Positions 1 through 13,402 are shown, counted from the first letter of the stretch. The stretch: 64,000 nt of DNA from Linnemannia schmuckeri (GCA_029449235.1 JANATG010000004.1:1984001-2048000); one strand, 5' to 3'. Numbers and translations: made by a program. The notes: generated by a model from the sequence alone, not told the origin.

Positions 1-3000
1 TTACGGACAAACTCGGCAACGGTCATCTCCAAGTTCTTCTGAGAGTTCAAGCAAAGGACAGCAATGCACTGAGCAATTGTCGAGAAAGCCTGCTTGGACA
101 AGGCGAGCTGACCTTCGGGCGAAGGAGCGCTGGCGGGCTCAACAAGGCTGCTCACCAAAACGGGGAACTCCTTGTCATTGGTGCGAACGAGAGCAGCAAA
201 CAATGCCAAGAGGCTCTCCAAAGCTTGCCCTTGGATAAGAGGGGAGCGAATAAGCTTGAAGACCAAAGGAAGGATACCCTGCTTGACAATATTGACGCTG
301 GATGGGTTGGCGTGCAAAATCGACACAACAGAGGTCAATCCAAGAGGCAAAAGGTGAAGGTCCTCCTCTGTGATCAATGGCTTCAAATCGTTCAGCAACT
401 CATCGTAAGTCTGAACGCTAAGAACCTTTCCAAAGCTATGTTTCAAAAACGAAATGGGAGAATTAGAATCAAATTAAATAGTCGAGCATATTCCACATAT
501 CATAGAGACGACAACGTGGAGGTTCTTACCGACGGATGGAAACATCCAAGAAGTGAAGACTGGCGATCTTAAGGGGACGGTTGCTTTTTCTCAAGAGGGA
601 GGCGACCTCGGGAATGGCCTGCAAGATGGGTTCCTTGATGTCAGCCTCGGCACAGACAGGACTCTCGACAATCTGGGAGAGGGTCTTGACAGCCATAAGG
701 CGGGTGAGCTCGTTCTGCAACTTCTCTAACAACAGGGGCAAGCAAGTAGCCAACTCAGCCTTGAGCTCGTCACCGACACGCGACAGGAGCACGCCCAAGC
801 AGAGAATACTGCGCTCCTTGACCTCCTGATCGGCATCGGCGGTCGAGACACGCTGAAGGATAACCTGGTAGATCTGGAGAATGTATGGCTTGGCCTCAGC
901 ATGGAGAGCCTCGAACGAGTACTTTTGAGCATCCTCGTCGAAGTCCATGTGACGGACAACCTTGATCAACTCCATGCAGCAGACCAGTGCCTCCGAGGAA
1001 ATCTTGTAGAACTTGTCCTGAATGGCAGAGATGACGGGCGGGCAGAGCTGGTCAAGGTGTCTCTGGAAGACCTCGGGAGCATGGGTACGGAAGAGGCTTC
1101 GCAAAAACCCAAGAGCCTCAATCTTTAAATTGGAGTTGGTGCCCAAGTGGTGATGGTCGGACTGGGAAGCGGTTGAGAGCGACTGCTTGATGGAGGGAAC
1201 AAAGAGCATATAGTTGGTCTCCAAACCGCCCTTCAGGACAGTGACGAGCTCCTTGAGAAGAATGTATCCGAAAACGCGGGTCTGAACCGATTTTGAAGCC
1301 ATCTGCTTAGCCAAATTCTTAGTCAAACGAGGGATCTGACCGCGCAAAAGAGCCTTGGGGCTAATGTTTGGGGATAATGTTATGAGTGTCGTGTGAGTGT
1401 TCTATATCAGTTGATCACGCGCCTCCGATAACAATGATGGCATTTTTATAACTGGGCATACCTTTGGTCAGTCTCGATGGGGGTACCAGGGCGGCTGCCC
1501 TTTCTCTTCTTGTGCAAGCTCTCGAGAGTGGCGTCGGTTTCATACTCTGCTCCTCCGTAGGTGTTGGTTTGGCGAAGCAAGGTAATAAAGGTCTGCAAGA
1601 TCTCGAGGCGGACAGTCTCCTCGCGCTCCTTGAAGCGGTTGATGAGAGTAGGGGCGATGGTGGAGTAGAGCTGTCCGAGAAGATCCTGACGAGTTCCAAT
1701 GATGGCGGCGAGAAGTTTTGCAGATGTGCGACGAACTTTCCAGGACATGTCGTCGTCGTCAGAGTATTCGCTACAAAAGGCGTCAAATTCATGAATTAGC
1801 TCATCTTCACAGACCCTGAAGAGAAGTGATAAACAGACACAGATAACATGGAGGCACTCCTTACCCGTCGTCATCCTCATCCTCTTCATCCTCGTTGTCG
1901 CTGCCCATCTCCTCGTCTTCGTCGTCCTCATCATCCTCGCCATCATCATAGTTGGGGTCGTAGCGCAGGAATTTCAGGCCGAGTTCGATGATAGTATCAA
2001 TGTATGGCGTAATCTCGCCGGGGCAGCGAAGAACGAAAGCCTCCAGTGCTTGCAAGGCGTTCTCACGAAGCTCGTCGTCATCCAGATCCGTGTACTTGAT
2101 CACTGAGGGGGCAACTCCGGGAAGGAACTTGCCAAACCGGGGGGCATTCGAGCGACTGTACCAGAAAGAACAAGCAAGTTGACCGACCAAGATAAAGTTA
2201 GAGGCGGCGCAGCTTGATGAACACATTTATACTTTTTTTTGCATACGCAATTGATAATGTAACGCCATGAAACGCCAACTGAATGCGGCAGTGTGTGCCT
2301 TACCTGATCGTGCCAGTGACCTGGATATATGTGCGGAGGCGGTCGGGTGAGTTCTTGGAGGTTTCAAGTCCATTGAGAATCTTCTTCAAAAGATCCTCAA
2401 AGATATCATCGGGCATATGAGCCACGAGATGGCCAATGGCTGTGGTGGCACGCTTACGCAGAGCGGGGCGAGCGTGGCTCAAAAGAGCAAAGAGGGTGTT
2501 GGCGGTTTGCTTCTGAAGGCCAATGGTGGCAAAAATATTTCCAAATCTGAGGAGGACCTCGCTAAGGATGTCAAGTGAATCCATCTGAGCATCATAGCTT
2601 GAGTTGGGCTAGCAACGACAGAAAGGAGATTAGACTACGGTTAATCTTGCCCCTGTTGTATTTTTTTTCTGGCAGATTCTCAGGGATGACAATAAAATAT
2701 CGATTTTGATGAAAAAGTGTCTTACGTTCTCGAGAGTTGCGAGTAACCGGGGAACCAAGCGCTTGCAAACATTGACGGCGACGACCGAGTTGGTGGGGAC
2801 CTGGACAATAACGGTCTTGAGACCAATGCTGGCAATCTCCCGAAGATCCTCCTTGTCCTGAGACACGAACGCGCACAAGTTATCGACGATCTGCTGCAAC
2901 TGTGACTCCTGGACCTTTTTCACGAGGGAACCCAAACTACACACAAGAGAGAAGAGGGTTGAAAGGTAAAGAAAGGTGGCGGTCAGAATAAGGTAGAAAA

Positions 3001-3380
3001 AGCACGCAGAGATGTGGGTTGCTCAACAAGCTCAAAAACAGAGCCTTCGAGCCACCATTTACCATTTGACGGCTTGGTTCTGCACTTCTCCATTCTTGTC
3101 CTTCATCAAAAGGAGGACCTTGTCGACAACCTTCTTCTCTGTCGATTCCTCGAGGCTGAAGGTGGGGCTCTGGAGCTCAGTGATGAGATCGTTTAGGGCC
3201 ATGAAACGGAAGTCGTTGTCTTCGGAGCCCATCTATTTACATGGAGACACGGTCAAAGTCAGTTGTCGCGTTTTTTCTTTTTTTAATGACTGGCGGCGTG
3301 AGAAGAGGGAGTATAGAAAGCCGTGTGAATACCTTCTCCAACAACGACGCGACCAAGTAGGCGCTCGTGTTTGCAACCAT
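1..3380 (-). CDS. CAND1: CAND1, cullin-associated NEDD8-dissociated protein (5' part; C-terminus cut by window edge)
   Basis: HEAT-repeat exchange factor that binds unneddylated cullin-RBX1 and swaps substrate adaptors of SCF-type ubiquitin ligases; acts in nucleus and cytosol. Eight exons fit: 3333-3380, 3063-3232, 2726-2936, 2304-2608, 1865-2155, 1462-1770, 530-1360 and 435 to the window edge, all in phase, giving about 866 residues of the roughly 1,200 usual for the family. Exon 1 encodes only 16 residues (start MVANTSAYLVASLLEK), matching the family start; the next exon has DNDFRFMALNDL. A stretch rich in Asp/Glu followed by YSDDDDMSWKVRR near residues 310-355 and the segment DQEVKERSILCLGVLL are typical of CAND1. 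It diverges from the deubiquitinase gene at 4109. Identification rests on recognised family sequence and is very likely right. Confidence 0.93.
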
Positions 3381-4108
3381 GGTGAATGAAAAAGTATAAA
3401 AGAAAAAAAGGAGAGTAAAGGGGGTGTGAGGGTGAAAGTGAACAGAAAAAGAGGAATGAAGGGGAAGAGGAGTGAAAAGGCAAAGAATAAAGAAGTCAGA
3501 GAAGAAAAAGAAGTGTCAGAGGGAAGAAGGATGATAGAGAGTAGTCTCGTCTCGCGAGGGTACGAACGGTCAAGAGGGCCTTCCTGTGATCGTACGCGCT
3601 GCGCACAATTCTGATTGGCCACTTGAGGGGGCAGTGGCGAGAGGGTGCACGCAAGCCCACGCTACTCCTGAGTCGTAGGCACACACCGCAACTGGTTTCG
3701 CCCAATTCCTCCTTGAATAACTTATCATAGTTGTTTTTCTTCTTCTTCTCCAACACACATACACACACTTGTTCCTGTTGACCTCTACCCTCACTCGTTC
3801 TTGCACACGTCTCTCACCTTCACCCTCTCTCACCTTCACCCTCTCTCACCTTCACCCTCTCTCACCTTCACCCTCTCTCACCTTCACCCTCTCTCACCTT
3901 CACCCTTTCTCACTCCAACTCATTCATCTTTACAACTAGTCTCGCACCATTTAGATTCATTCCACTGTCGCTAACCTAACCCTTCGTTTGCATTCAACAA
4001 CATCCCTCGCGCAACAGTCGCCGTCCACTTCATCTTTTTTAACCCAGCTTATTATTAGACTACAGATCCTTCAACAGTATCAACAAGAACACTAATCGAT
4101 ACAGCACT
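3381..4108. promoter_or_regulatory. Divergent promoter region between CAND1 and the deubiquitinase
   Basis: This 728-bp gap separates two start codons pointing away from each other, so both promoters must lie here. The CAND1-proximal part is purine-rich on the plus strand (CT-rich on the CAND1 coding strand), and the deubiquitinase-proximal part is CT-rich on its own coding strand. A 16-bp minisatellite sits at 3811-3906. No clear TATA box was identified. Confidence 0.6.
3811..3906 (+). repeat. 16-bp minisatellite, about six copies
   Basis: The unit CTCTCACCTTCACCCT repeats about six times head to tail with no evident divergence, then decays into CTTTCTCACTCC. It lies about 200 bp upstream of the deubiquitinase start codon, so it is likely in its promoter or 5' leader. 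Confidence 0.9.
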
Positions 4109-7100
4109 ATGAGCAACGAAGCATCGACTCCCTTTTACCCCACGTCCGATACCTCAGCAACACAACCCGACGATGACGTTGGACCACTTGCTCGCGCCCT
4201 CAGTCTGTCATCCAAAGGGTTGACGCCTCAGAGGTGGTTAGTCGATTTGGCCTTTCATGAAATCGGATTGAACCCACACCCACACATCTTCTACCTCAAC
4301 CCCAACGAGATCGGCGACAACCACGGATCCGTCAACATTGCCTGTTCAATCTGCTTCAAACAGTACAATATCGTGACCACAACAGGACAAAGGTACTGCC
4401 CAAGTCAAGTGCACCATTTCCACTCCCGATTCGAGTTAGACTCAGTGGTTGCAGAGTGCTGCCACTGTGGTACATCTGTCAATGCGTTCCTTGAGCAATC
4501 CACACTCCCTCAGAGTCTGATCTACAGAATCCGGACAAACCGACGACCCAAGGTCAATAACCCGAACTTGCCTCACTTCCACGATACCCTTGACGTCCTC
4601 TTCCGGATCCTCGAGAATGCGACCAAGCCCGACTGTGGCAGTGTGAATACGAGCTCGAACATGTTCAATGCCAAGATTCATCTGGACGATTCCAGGTACC
4701 GTCTTACTAGTTCCTTGATCGTGCGTACTTTCCTTGCACCCTGATTCAATGATTCTTTGGATGAATGAGCCCAATCATTGCAAATGCCAGTCACTCACCC
4801 TTCCTCATTTTTCAATAGTAAGGAATTCTTTGAGAAGACCAAGTTTTCTCTGGTTGATGGTCGTCTCCATCCCCCAGAGCATACCCCGGATAACGTCCAA
4901 TTTCTGAATCGCTGTCTCTTTCAGCTGCAGATGGTGCTGCTTCAAGAAAAACCGTCTGAAATTAATGGTAAGGCCACTTACTTTCCCGCTTGATGCGAGA
5001 TTTCACACGCACACAGCAAACGCAAGGAACATTGACAAAATTTAACCATGATGTTGTCACTCCGCACTGTAGGGTTGATACCAGCACATACACTTCTACT
5101 GGAGAGACTCGGAGCTACCAAATGTAAGCACGAATACAACACGCCTCCATGTCATAATGGTCTTGGTAGCTCTACATACTTACTCGACTTTTGATACCTG
5201 CATGATGATTAGATGTGTCAGAAAAGGGTGAAAAAAATGTCAATTTGTCGGAGAAGGCCTCACTTCTGGAAGAACGCGATTCTGAGCACGGGAAACTTGG
5301 ATGTATCAGCAACATGACTGACGACCTCATCATCGAGGCATTTAAGGCACAAATTGCACACGACGTTTCAACATCTCATGCTCTTGTCGACGTCCTCTCA
5401 AAGATTCAAAAAAAGCGAAAGAGTGAGAAGCTGGAGATCGAGATCATCTGCCAAAAGTCCGAAGGCATCGTCACCACAACAGAGCTCAAGAGCGCATATC
5501 GGCATTTCGAGATCCCAGACAATGGCGAGGGTATTAGCACGGACGTATTGTTGGGATTGATTAGAGGGTCGCTTAAGTCGGGATCCAAGGAGAATCTCAG
5601 GATTATCGCTAAGGCGCGCAACGACCCGGAACTCGACCAATTGCTCGAGCAGCCAGAAGAGGATATCCCCGTGGACGACCCAATCTTGGACTTGTACTAT
5701 GCATCCAACCCAGTCGGCCTCTCCAACATTGGCAACACCTGCTACCTCAACTCACTACTCCAGTACATGTACACCGTCAAGGACATTCGCGAGACTGTGC
5801 TTAACATGGAGGCGTATATTGAAAATGAGCAGGAGGAAGGCTGGAAAGAAAAGGTCATCGACGGCAGAATCTTGACTCAAAAAGACGTTGCCGAAGCCAA
5901 AGAGAGTAGGTGATCCTTCGTAACCGTTTTGCAAATGCTACCTTGGCCGACCAATGAATATTGCCAACTTATCATAATTGTTGCTCTACCAATAGTTGTT
6001 GTTGAGCTGAACAAGTTATTCAACCTCATGCAGTCTGCCAAATCAAGATCTGTAACTCCCTCCAGCAGGCTGGTGGAATTACTCCTTTCCACAGGCGGTG
6101 TCGAGAACGCAGCGGACAGCACTTCAAATAGAGCCGACCAATTTTTCCAGCAACAAGACGTGTCAGGTATGTAATCATAACAGATAAGTTTTAATAGGGC
6201 TTGTGTTCCGAAACTAACTAACCCTACACTGTTCTTTTCCTATAGAAACAATGGCTATTTTGATGTATCGCCTCTCGGCCGCCTTCCAACCTATCATCTC
6301 CGAATCAGGTGGCAAACCCATCGACCGCTTCAGCAAGTAAGTAAGGCACTTTTATATGTCCTTTGCGATAGATCCTGTTTATGTCTAAGCACATTGCTCA
6401 CGCCACATTTTAAATCAAAAACTATTTTAGACTTTTCTATGTCAAGGCAAACAAGAAGAAGGTTGAGGAGGGAGAGAAGCGACTGATCCAGGAGGATTTC
6501 AGCACGCTACTTTTGAACGTCAAGGACGACACATCCTTGGAAGAGCTGGTGGACGACTATTTCGACGCTGGAGAGCCCGAATCCTCTTCTTCAACCTCGG
6601 TAGCAGCAGCAACCGGAGAAGCAGGGAGCAAGGAAGCAAAGGATGTACAGATGAGCGATATCACAGTGACAGAGTTACCACCGGTCCTCCAAATCCATCT
6701 ACTCAGAACACAGTTCGACAAGAGTGACAAAACTTCGTACAAGTCAAACGCCACGGTTACTCTCCCGAAGCGAATCTCCCTGGACCAGTACCTTGAGTCA
6801 AATCAGGAGGAACAGGCCGTCCGATTCAAGCGGATGAAGTTGTGGAAAAAGGAACGGCGTGTGTGTCGGAAAATGCTTGATATCAAAAAACGGCCTCTCT
6901 ACCCTCATGACAGACCCTCTCTGAGTGGGTGCACCGAACCCAGCAGTTTACCTCAGGCTAATGCCACCGCACTGTCAGCCGATCCAATGAGCCCCCCATC
7001 TATTTCTCCTGAAGTGGATCCACGACTTGAAGATCTTGGTACGTTTCAAATCTATCAGTATCTGCCTCTTGTTTTGTTGTCATTGAGAACAATGAAAACT

Positions 7101-7582
7101 AGATCTGCTAATTCTTGCACTAAAAATCTTTCGTTTACTCAAAAAAAAAAAAAAAAACAGAGAGGATCGCAGAGTTGACTGAAAAGCTCAAGAATGAGAT
7201 GGTCGGTTTGAACGATGCCGAATACAAGATTCACGCCGTGTTCCACCATGAGGGTGGGGCCAATTTTGGACATTACTGGGTTTACATCTATGACGACAAA
7301 GCAGAGGTGCCTCGCTGGCTCAAGTACAGCGACGATACTGTCTCTGAAGTTGGGGTAGTACGTTTCGTTCATTGATAGTTCTGTTTTCCTTCAATGCTAG
7401 CAAAGGTTTCATCTAATTTGTACACTGCGTTTCTTGCACTCATTCCGTTTTCTTCCCCTTTGCTTTAGGCGCAGGAGAATGAAGTGTTCAGTGGGTACCA
7501 AGGCTCAACTGCGTGTTTTTGTGTCTACGTGCGTGCTAGCGAACCAGACGCTGTCCAAACAGTTCACAGAATGATATCTTGA
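4109..7582 (+). CDS. UBP2: Ubiquitin carboxyl-terminal hydrolase, Ubp2 / USP25-USP28 type
   Basis: Cysteine protease that removes ubiquitin from proteins. Yeast Ubp2 acts on K63 chains together with Rsp5; this partner is known for the family, not seen here. Nine exons: 4109-4695, 4819-4967, 5073-5123, 5213-5905, 5996-6166, 6246-6336, 6431-7038, 7161-7354 and 7469-7582, giving 885 residues. The Cys box GLSNIGNTCYLNSLLQ lies near residues 430-445 and the His box GHYWVYIYDD near 822, followed by WLKYSDD. A Cys/His-rich N-terminal segment (CSIC, YCP, HHFH, CCHCG; about residues 73-125) could bind zinc. Shorter than yeast Ubp2 (about 1,270). The stretch around residues 620-640 is low-complexity Ser/Ala/Glu. 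The assignment to Ubp2 rather than another USP is by resemblance of the Cys box and overall layout. Confidence 0.87.
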
Positions 7583-7609
7583 TATGTATACTTTCTTTCA
7601 TGTACCAAC

Positions 7610-7615
7610 AATAAA
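7610..7615 (+). terminator. AATAAA poly(A) signal of the deubiquitinase gene
   Basis: A perfect AATAAA lies about 28 bp after the stop codon. The gap to the convergent MMS19 stop codon is only 119 bp, so the two 3' ends probably overlap or abut. Confidence 0.6.
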
Positions 7616-7701
7616 ATGGAGGCAAAATAGACAAAAAAAACAAAGTTTCTAATATTGTATCATTCATAAACGTGGTGAGGAGGTGAGGAGAGGAGGTTTA
7701 T

Positions 7702-10700
7702 CTACGCGCTAGCAATGCTTCCGTTGAGAGTGAACCACTGGCTTCGACACTCCACCGCCTCGCGTCTCACAACACGCTTGCAATCATCCAGACACTTCTC
7801 GAGCTCCTTCAAGACCTGAGCCTTGTAAGGGCGAAGGGCAGTGAAGGGCAACGATTTAGGTTGAGCGCCCAAACACTTAAGTGCTGCGCTTCTAACCTTC
7901 ATCGTGTTGGCGGGGTCCTTTGCGCTTGTGAGACTGATAAGCAAGGGTGTCAAGGTTGATAGGTGTTCTGCCATCAGATCAGGAGCATCCTTAGTAATGA
8001 TCTGGAACGTCTCGATGGTTGAGGCCTTGAGTTCTGGGTCTGGGAATGACAACGAGTGCACTAGCATTGGCAGCAGCTACAGATATCAAGAATAAGTGAT
8101 AAAAACAATAATTGTAAGTAACAAAGCGCGATATGAAAATTTAAAGAACAATAGTCATATGAACATGCAACAAATAGTAAGCAACTTACAGGAGGGAGCT
8201 CGGTCAGCAAGACCTGCTTGGGAATGTTGCGGAGGACATGAGACAGGGCGATCAAGAAGTTGTGGCGGACCTCATCAGCTGAGCTCTCAAAGCCCTTGAC
8301 AAGAACAGGGACACAGTGGTTAAAGAACCTTTGCTTGTACAACAGCTAAAATGAAAAAGAAGCACCAATATTAGTTGGGTTCATGCTATGTATGAAAAAA
8401 AAACATCCTTTCGAAACAGAGGCAAATGGCACATACTCTAAGAACAGCGAAGCTCTCCTTAGTCAAGACATCTCGCTGCTCGCCGATGACCAGATTGAAC
8501 CCATCGGCAGCAATCTTGCCCAGACGAGGCACCGAGAAGATGCTCATCAACTCTCCAGTCATGTCGTATCCAATCGTGCTCGTGCTTAGAACCATGGCCT
8601 TGGTGATCCAGGTGTACATGATCAAAGCAGCCTCTCTCGTCTCAAACGCAGCCTGCTCCTGTCGGATAATGTTGTGTAGCTCGGGGATCAATGTTTGGCC
8701 GATGAAATTCTCCATAACACCACCCTTGTTATACTTGTTCAAAATGGTGGCGACGGCTTTAGAGAGCGCTGTGCGCTGAGTAACATTGCTAGTCTTGATA
8801 GCAACGTCGACCAAGGATCCTGTGAACTGCTGCAAGTTGTCGACTGGGAGAACAGTCTACGAAATTGTCAAGTTTCAAACAATATCAGTCTTCATATCCG
8901 CCTGATCATGCTTTGCTTCAAGAAACAAGCGTTGCTGCTATATACCTGTTGACGGCATCCATCGATGACTGTCGAGAATAGCACGCATGTGTTTTGCTGA
9001 GAAACTCTGGAATCGTGGCGGAGCGGGGTGAATGTAACATGCTGTGCCGTGTCCTTGATCATGGCCAAAGTAGAGAGGTCTTCTGAAACAAAGAATCTGA
9101 AGATAGCCTTCACAAACTCCTGCTGCGCTCTATAACATTCAAATATGTACGATGAAAAGGTTAGATAGGGTGTTAGATTAAAAAAAAAAAAAAAAAAAAA
9201 GGTAGCATTAGAGCTAAAATAGTAGCAACAATCTTACCTGGTATCGACGTGGATCATGACAACACGGGTGATTCCTGCAACAACTTCGAGGATCTCCGAG
9301 TTCTTCATGACACTGTCGCCATCATCCAAGCTGACAGTGGGATAAATGCACAGGCCGATGAGACGAGGAACGAGGTTATCCAAGTACTGAGGGAGGTCTG
9401 AATGTCCTTGAGCAGCCTTAGAGCGGAGGAGGACCAAAAGTGTTGTGAGGAGAGCGATAGGATAGGTAGCGTGAGTGCTGCTGAAATCGTTGGCAACCAA
9501 GTCAAGCTTTTCTAGAATCTGGGGGACAACGTCGGCAAACAATGTAGGCTCAGCTCCAATCTTGGTGACGGCATTCAAGATATACTCGGGGCTCTTCTTC
9601 TGAACAACAGTATCCACATCCATGTCGTTCTGGGAGGTGGGGAGCATCTCGAAGAAAGATGGAAGCGCCATCGATCGAACAACACCTGGCATAATCAATG
9701 CCAACGATGACAATGAGCTCAACGCTGTCTCCCTATTATTTTGCAGAGGTTATGTTAGAGCAAAATGCGTAGCAACCGCGTTGTACAATATCCAATGTTT
9801 AGGTCTATTTGGGGGGGAGGGGAGGGTTGCACACGTACTGAAGCTCGACATCGGGATCCTCGAGGATAATGCGGACGAAATATTGGATTGCATAAGATAT
9901 CTCGGTTTCAGACAGGAACTCGCGAAGCAGGATCATACCGTGAAGACCCTTAACTCCTGCCAGTCTCAGCGCGTTATATTCGTTGGAGGACAACAGCGCA
10001 TTGGTAAAGAGCTCAAAGAAGCGATCCTTGAATGTGAGAAGAGGAGTGACAAAGTCCGTGTCGTCTATACATTGGCGAAGATCAAAGTCCAGCTTTTAGT
10101 CAATCGTCATTGTGCAATATGTGACAGTTCATCTTCCAGGCGTGGTAAATAATTATTAACTTACGTTCTGTTGGCTTTCCTGCAGATCCGTAGAGCACCT
10201 TGCTTGCTTCCAAAAAGTCAAGGAGCACATCCAACAAGGCCTTCTTCCGTGTGGACTGATCGCTGCTGGTGTATTGTGAAAGAAGAGTAGGAATGGTAGC
10301 GAGGGTAATGGCGGTGCAGGCAGGATCTAATTGAAACGAACAATGACGACATGACAGTCAGCAACAGTGAGTGAACTGGGCGTCTTTTTCATACATTGAT
10401 GAAAAGTAGACAATAGGCGTTGCCAATTTACCAGAAGCCATGGCGCAGGCCTTCAGAATCTTTCCACTGGGCTTAGCGAGTTTCATTTCTGGCTTCTGGA
10501 GCTGTGTCATGCAGTCGGAAATAATTGGGCGCAGGAACTTTTCCACGGGGTCATTGGATCCGCCCAAGCTGACGCCCATTGAGAGCTCTGTTGTGATGAC
10601 CTGCAATGTGTTCAAAGCAACCTGCTCCAGTTCATCTCCTGTAGCATGGAAGATCTATTCGAAAAATAAGTTTCAAATTGTGCAGCTCACATTAGATAAT

Positions 10701-12556
10701 ATTCCTTCTTGCATGAACACAACAACAGAGCAGAGCACAGCATATTGCATGCTGGCGCTCTTACCTCATTCTGAAGCCCACTCCAAAGCTCCTCAGCGTA
10801 AGGTGTGAGCGCTGATGAACCGTAGACGGGAGCGCAGGCAGCGATTGTCTCCATGGAATCTTTCTATCGGATTCAGCAGGGACATCAGAATTAAGGTTTA
10901 GGTCAGTACGAGAATGGATCGGAGCAGAATGAAAAATTCAAGGGCAACAACAAAAATGTAGTCGAGCGCAGCCCCAGGAAGTCTCATTTTACCTTTGCAG
11001 ATCCAGAACTGGAAGAGAGCTTCTCGAGGAGGAGTGGCAGGGCAAACTTAGCAAAGTACGGTGTAGCAGCGAGACAATCCCGGAGGCCGACCTTTAGGTG
11101 CTCTGAGGTGATGCCGTATGGGTCGTCTGGAGGAGGTCGGAATGTAATGGGGAAGTAGCAAAATGTCACCTCAAACAAATCCTAAAAGTGAAAAATGATC
11201 CGGAGAATAGAGTTCATCCAGCAGAGTTCCTCCTTGGTCAGCAACGTAAATTTCAGATTATCCTGTGGGGCCGTTTTCCTGTAGGTCGCGGTCCTGTTGC
11301 TTGTAATCATTTGCGTTGACTCACCTCGACATGTTGAGCGATATCGAACTCCTGAATGATGTTTTTGATGAGTGTGAATGCGAGCATTAGATTGCGGGGG
11401 TCCTTTTCTCCATCGAGGCACTGAATGAATCCAAAGACGAAATCCGACGATATTGCCTTAAGATCTGCTAACGAAAAAAAAAGAGTGTTAGTCGCCACTG
11501 TAGAAATTTGAAACCTGACGCTTCCTGGGTTACTTGTCCACCCTGAGAAATCCCTTCGCCTTCATACTTTGAGAATATCTCTTGATCACCGACTCAAAGA
11601 ACAAGAACACATAGTGGCGAGCTGTCTGCTGATAAGTCTGAACGTTGACGAGTGCAAGAATACTAATTGAAAACGTAATAGTAAATGACGGAGTGAGTAA
11701 GCAATTAACTCATACTACAAGAGCTTCTTAAATAATTAATCTTCTATGCCCTTGTCTGACATAGAGCATGTAATACTTACGCCTTTACGGATTTGATGCA
11801 GTCGACGCTTGTGAATTTGTCAAACTTTGACAAGGCGAGTAAACCCTTCAGGAGTTCTGGGACGCAAGCCTGGTCTGTCAAACGATCACAATAAAACTCC
11901 ACCAGTACAGTCACTAGATACAGTAGAAAAGATATACAAGAGATAACAAAAAATTAGGATCGAAAGCCAGCGCGCAAGCGAAACGAAAGAAAAGAGCAGA
12001 TGGAAGATCGAGCCGCTGTTATTACCTGCGCTAGCATTGACTTTGGACTGATCAAGAGTGGCAAGGGTTGTGGATAAAAGGGCGGTAGCTACAATGTGCG
12101 TGTGCGTGAGAAAGTGTAGCAAGGGAGTTCGTGTTAGACAAAACTCGATTTGGAACCAGATGATGATATTCTTGCGTGATCAGCCTTTATATCTTTGTTG
12201 CGCTGGTTTTTTTTTTTTTTTTTTTTACCTTTGGAACGAACAAAGGCCTCGTCGCTGGTCAGGTATTCACCAAGGCCTTGGACGAGCATAAGTAGCTTGG
12301 CAGGGTTGGTTCCGACATCTAATGACGATCCAGATGGATGAGGGAAAGATATCAGACAAAGGTTGTTGGTGTTTACTTATCTCTATCACGCCTTGTTGTT
12401 CAAAAGAAGAAAAAAAAAAAAAAAAAATAGTAAAAGAAGTAATTGTTGTCGTTATGTGTGCGTTAATATACCCTTGACGATGTCCTCGATGGCTGCGTCT
12501 GCCTGCTCCTGCGAGTCAGTCTGGGCGAGGATATAGGTCGAGATGAGTCTGTCCAT
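7702..12556 (-). CDS. MMS19: MMS19, cytosolic iron-sulfur assembly targeting factor
   Basis: HEAT-repeat scaffold of the CIA targeting complex that delivers Fe-S clusters to DNA polymerases, helicases (XPD/Rad3) and other nuclear enzymes. Sixteen exons fit in phase: 12472-12556, 12229-12318, 12026-12088, 11781-11874, 11568-11662, 11325-11467, 10993-11181, 10765-10863, 10432-10654, 10165-10326, 9839-10064, 9238-9732, 8946-9129, 8437-8856, 8190-8345 and 7702-8076, giving 1,032 residues, close to the usual 1,030. Family marks: FGFIQCLDGEKDPRNLMLAF, then DLFEVTFCYFPITFRPPPDD in the N-terminal domain, and KRVVRREAVECRSQWF at the C-terminus. The donor at 11568 and acceptor at 10064 were chosen because nearby alternatives create stops. 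Start codon MDRLIST fits the family. It diverges from the hydrolase at 13428. Confidence 0.9.
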
Positions 12557-13107
12557 GATAGGCTGGTCCCTGTTGATCCGATTTACTGAATGTCGAGTGT
12601 CGAATCGAGAGAAAGAAAGAAAGAGGAGAGAATGAGGAAGAAGAAAAGTGATTTGAGGAAAGAAAAAAGTATCTGTTCCCTCTCTAGTCTCTTACTCTTT
12701 ATCGAAGTGGGCAGATGATGACTCGATGTAGCATTTTGATTGGTCATATCACGTGCAACCTGTGGATCAGATAAAAAAAAGACAAAATACAAGGTCCCAT
12801 CTGGCTTCCCTGTGGTCAAAACTAGAGTGATCCACGTGGCAACAGACATAGGAATTGATATCAAAGCCATGGGACACTGTCCCCTGGGATCCTAGAGCAG
12901 GTCAAAAGCTACAGCTTGAAGTTTAAACGCCTTTGACGACAATGTCTAAGGTAGCCCTTTGCTTTTTTTTTTTTTGTTTCGTATATGCGTGTGACATTGC
13001 TGCGCAAGCGCGTCTACTGTACTGTGATCCCACAGCCAGTGAATTGACACGGCAAATATGCACTTCTTGGATATTTCCGCCTAAAGAAGCAATTCTGTCC
13101 AACAATC

Positions 13108-13135
13108 AAAAAAAAAAAAAAAAAAAAAAAAAAAA
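13108..13135 (+). repeat. Poly-A run of 28
   Basis: Uninterrupted run of 28 adenines in the divergent promoter. Such tracts exclude nucleosomes and vary in length between strains; no polyadenylation role is implied. Confidence 0.9.
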
Positions 13136-13310
13136 TCGTTTCTCCACTTGACTTGTGACAGAAGGGATCCATGCACAAATTGTCTCTCTCCAACTTTTAC
13201 GCCACGAAACCGGCTGACCGAATAAAAAGAGAGCCTCCTCCACACTCCATTCTTCTTTCTTTCATTCCTTTTATTCATTCAGCACTCCTCCTCATTCACC
13301 CACTCCTCTC

Positions 13311-13382
<72 letters not shown>

Positions 13383-13402
13383 AATAATAATAATAATAAT
13401 AA
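13311..13402 (+). repeat. (AAC)n followed by (ATA)n microsatellite in 5' leader
   Basis: About 23 uninterrupted AAC units (13311-13380) run into about seven ATA units (13381-13402). The tract ends 25 bp before the ATG of the MBL-fold hydrolase, so it is probably transcribed as an unstructured CAA-rich 5' leader. Confidence 0.95.
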
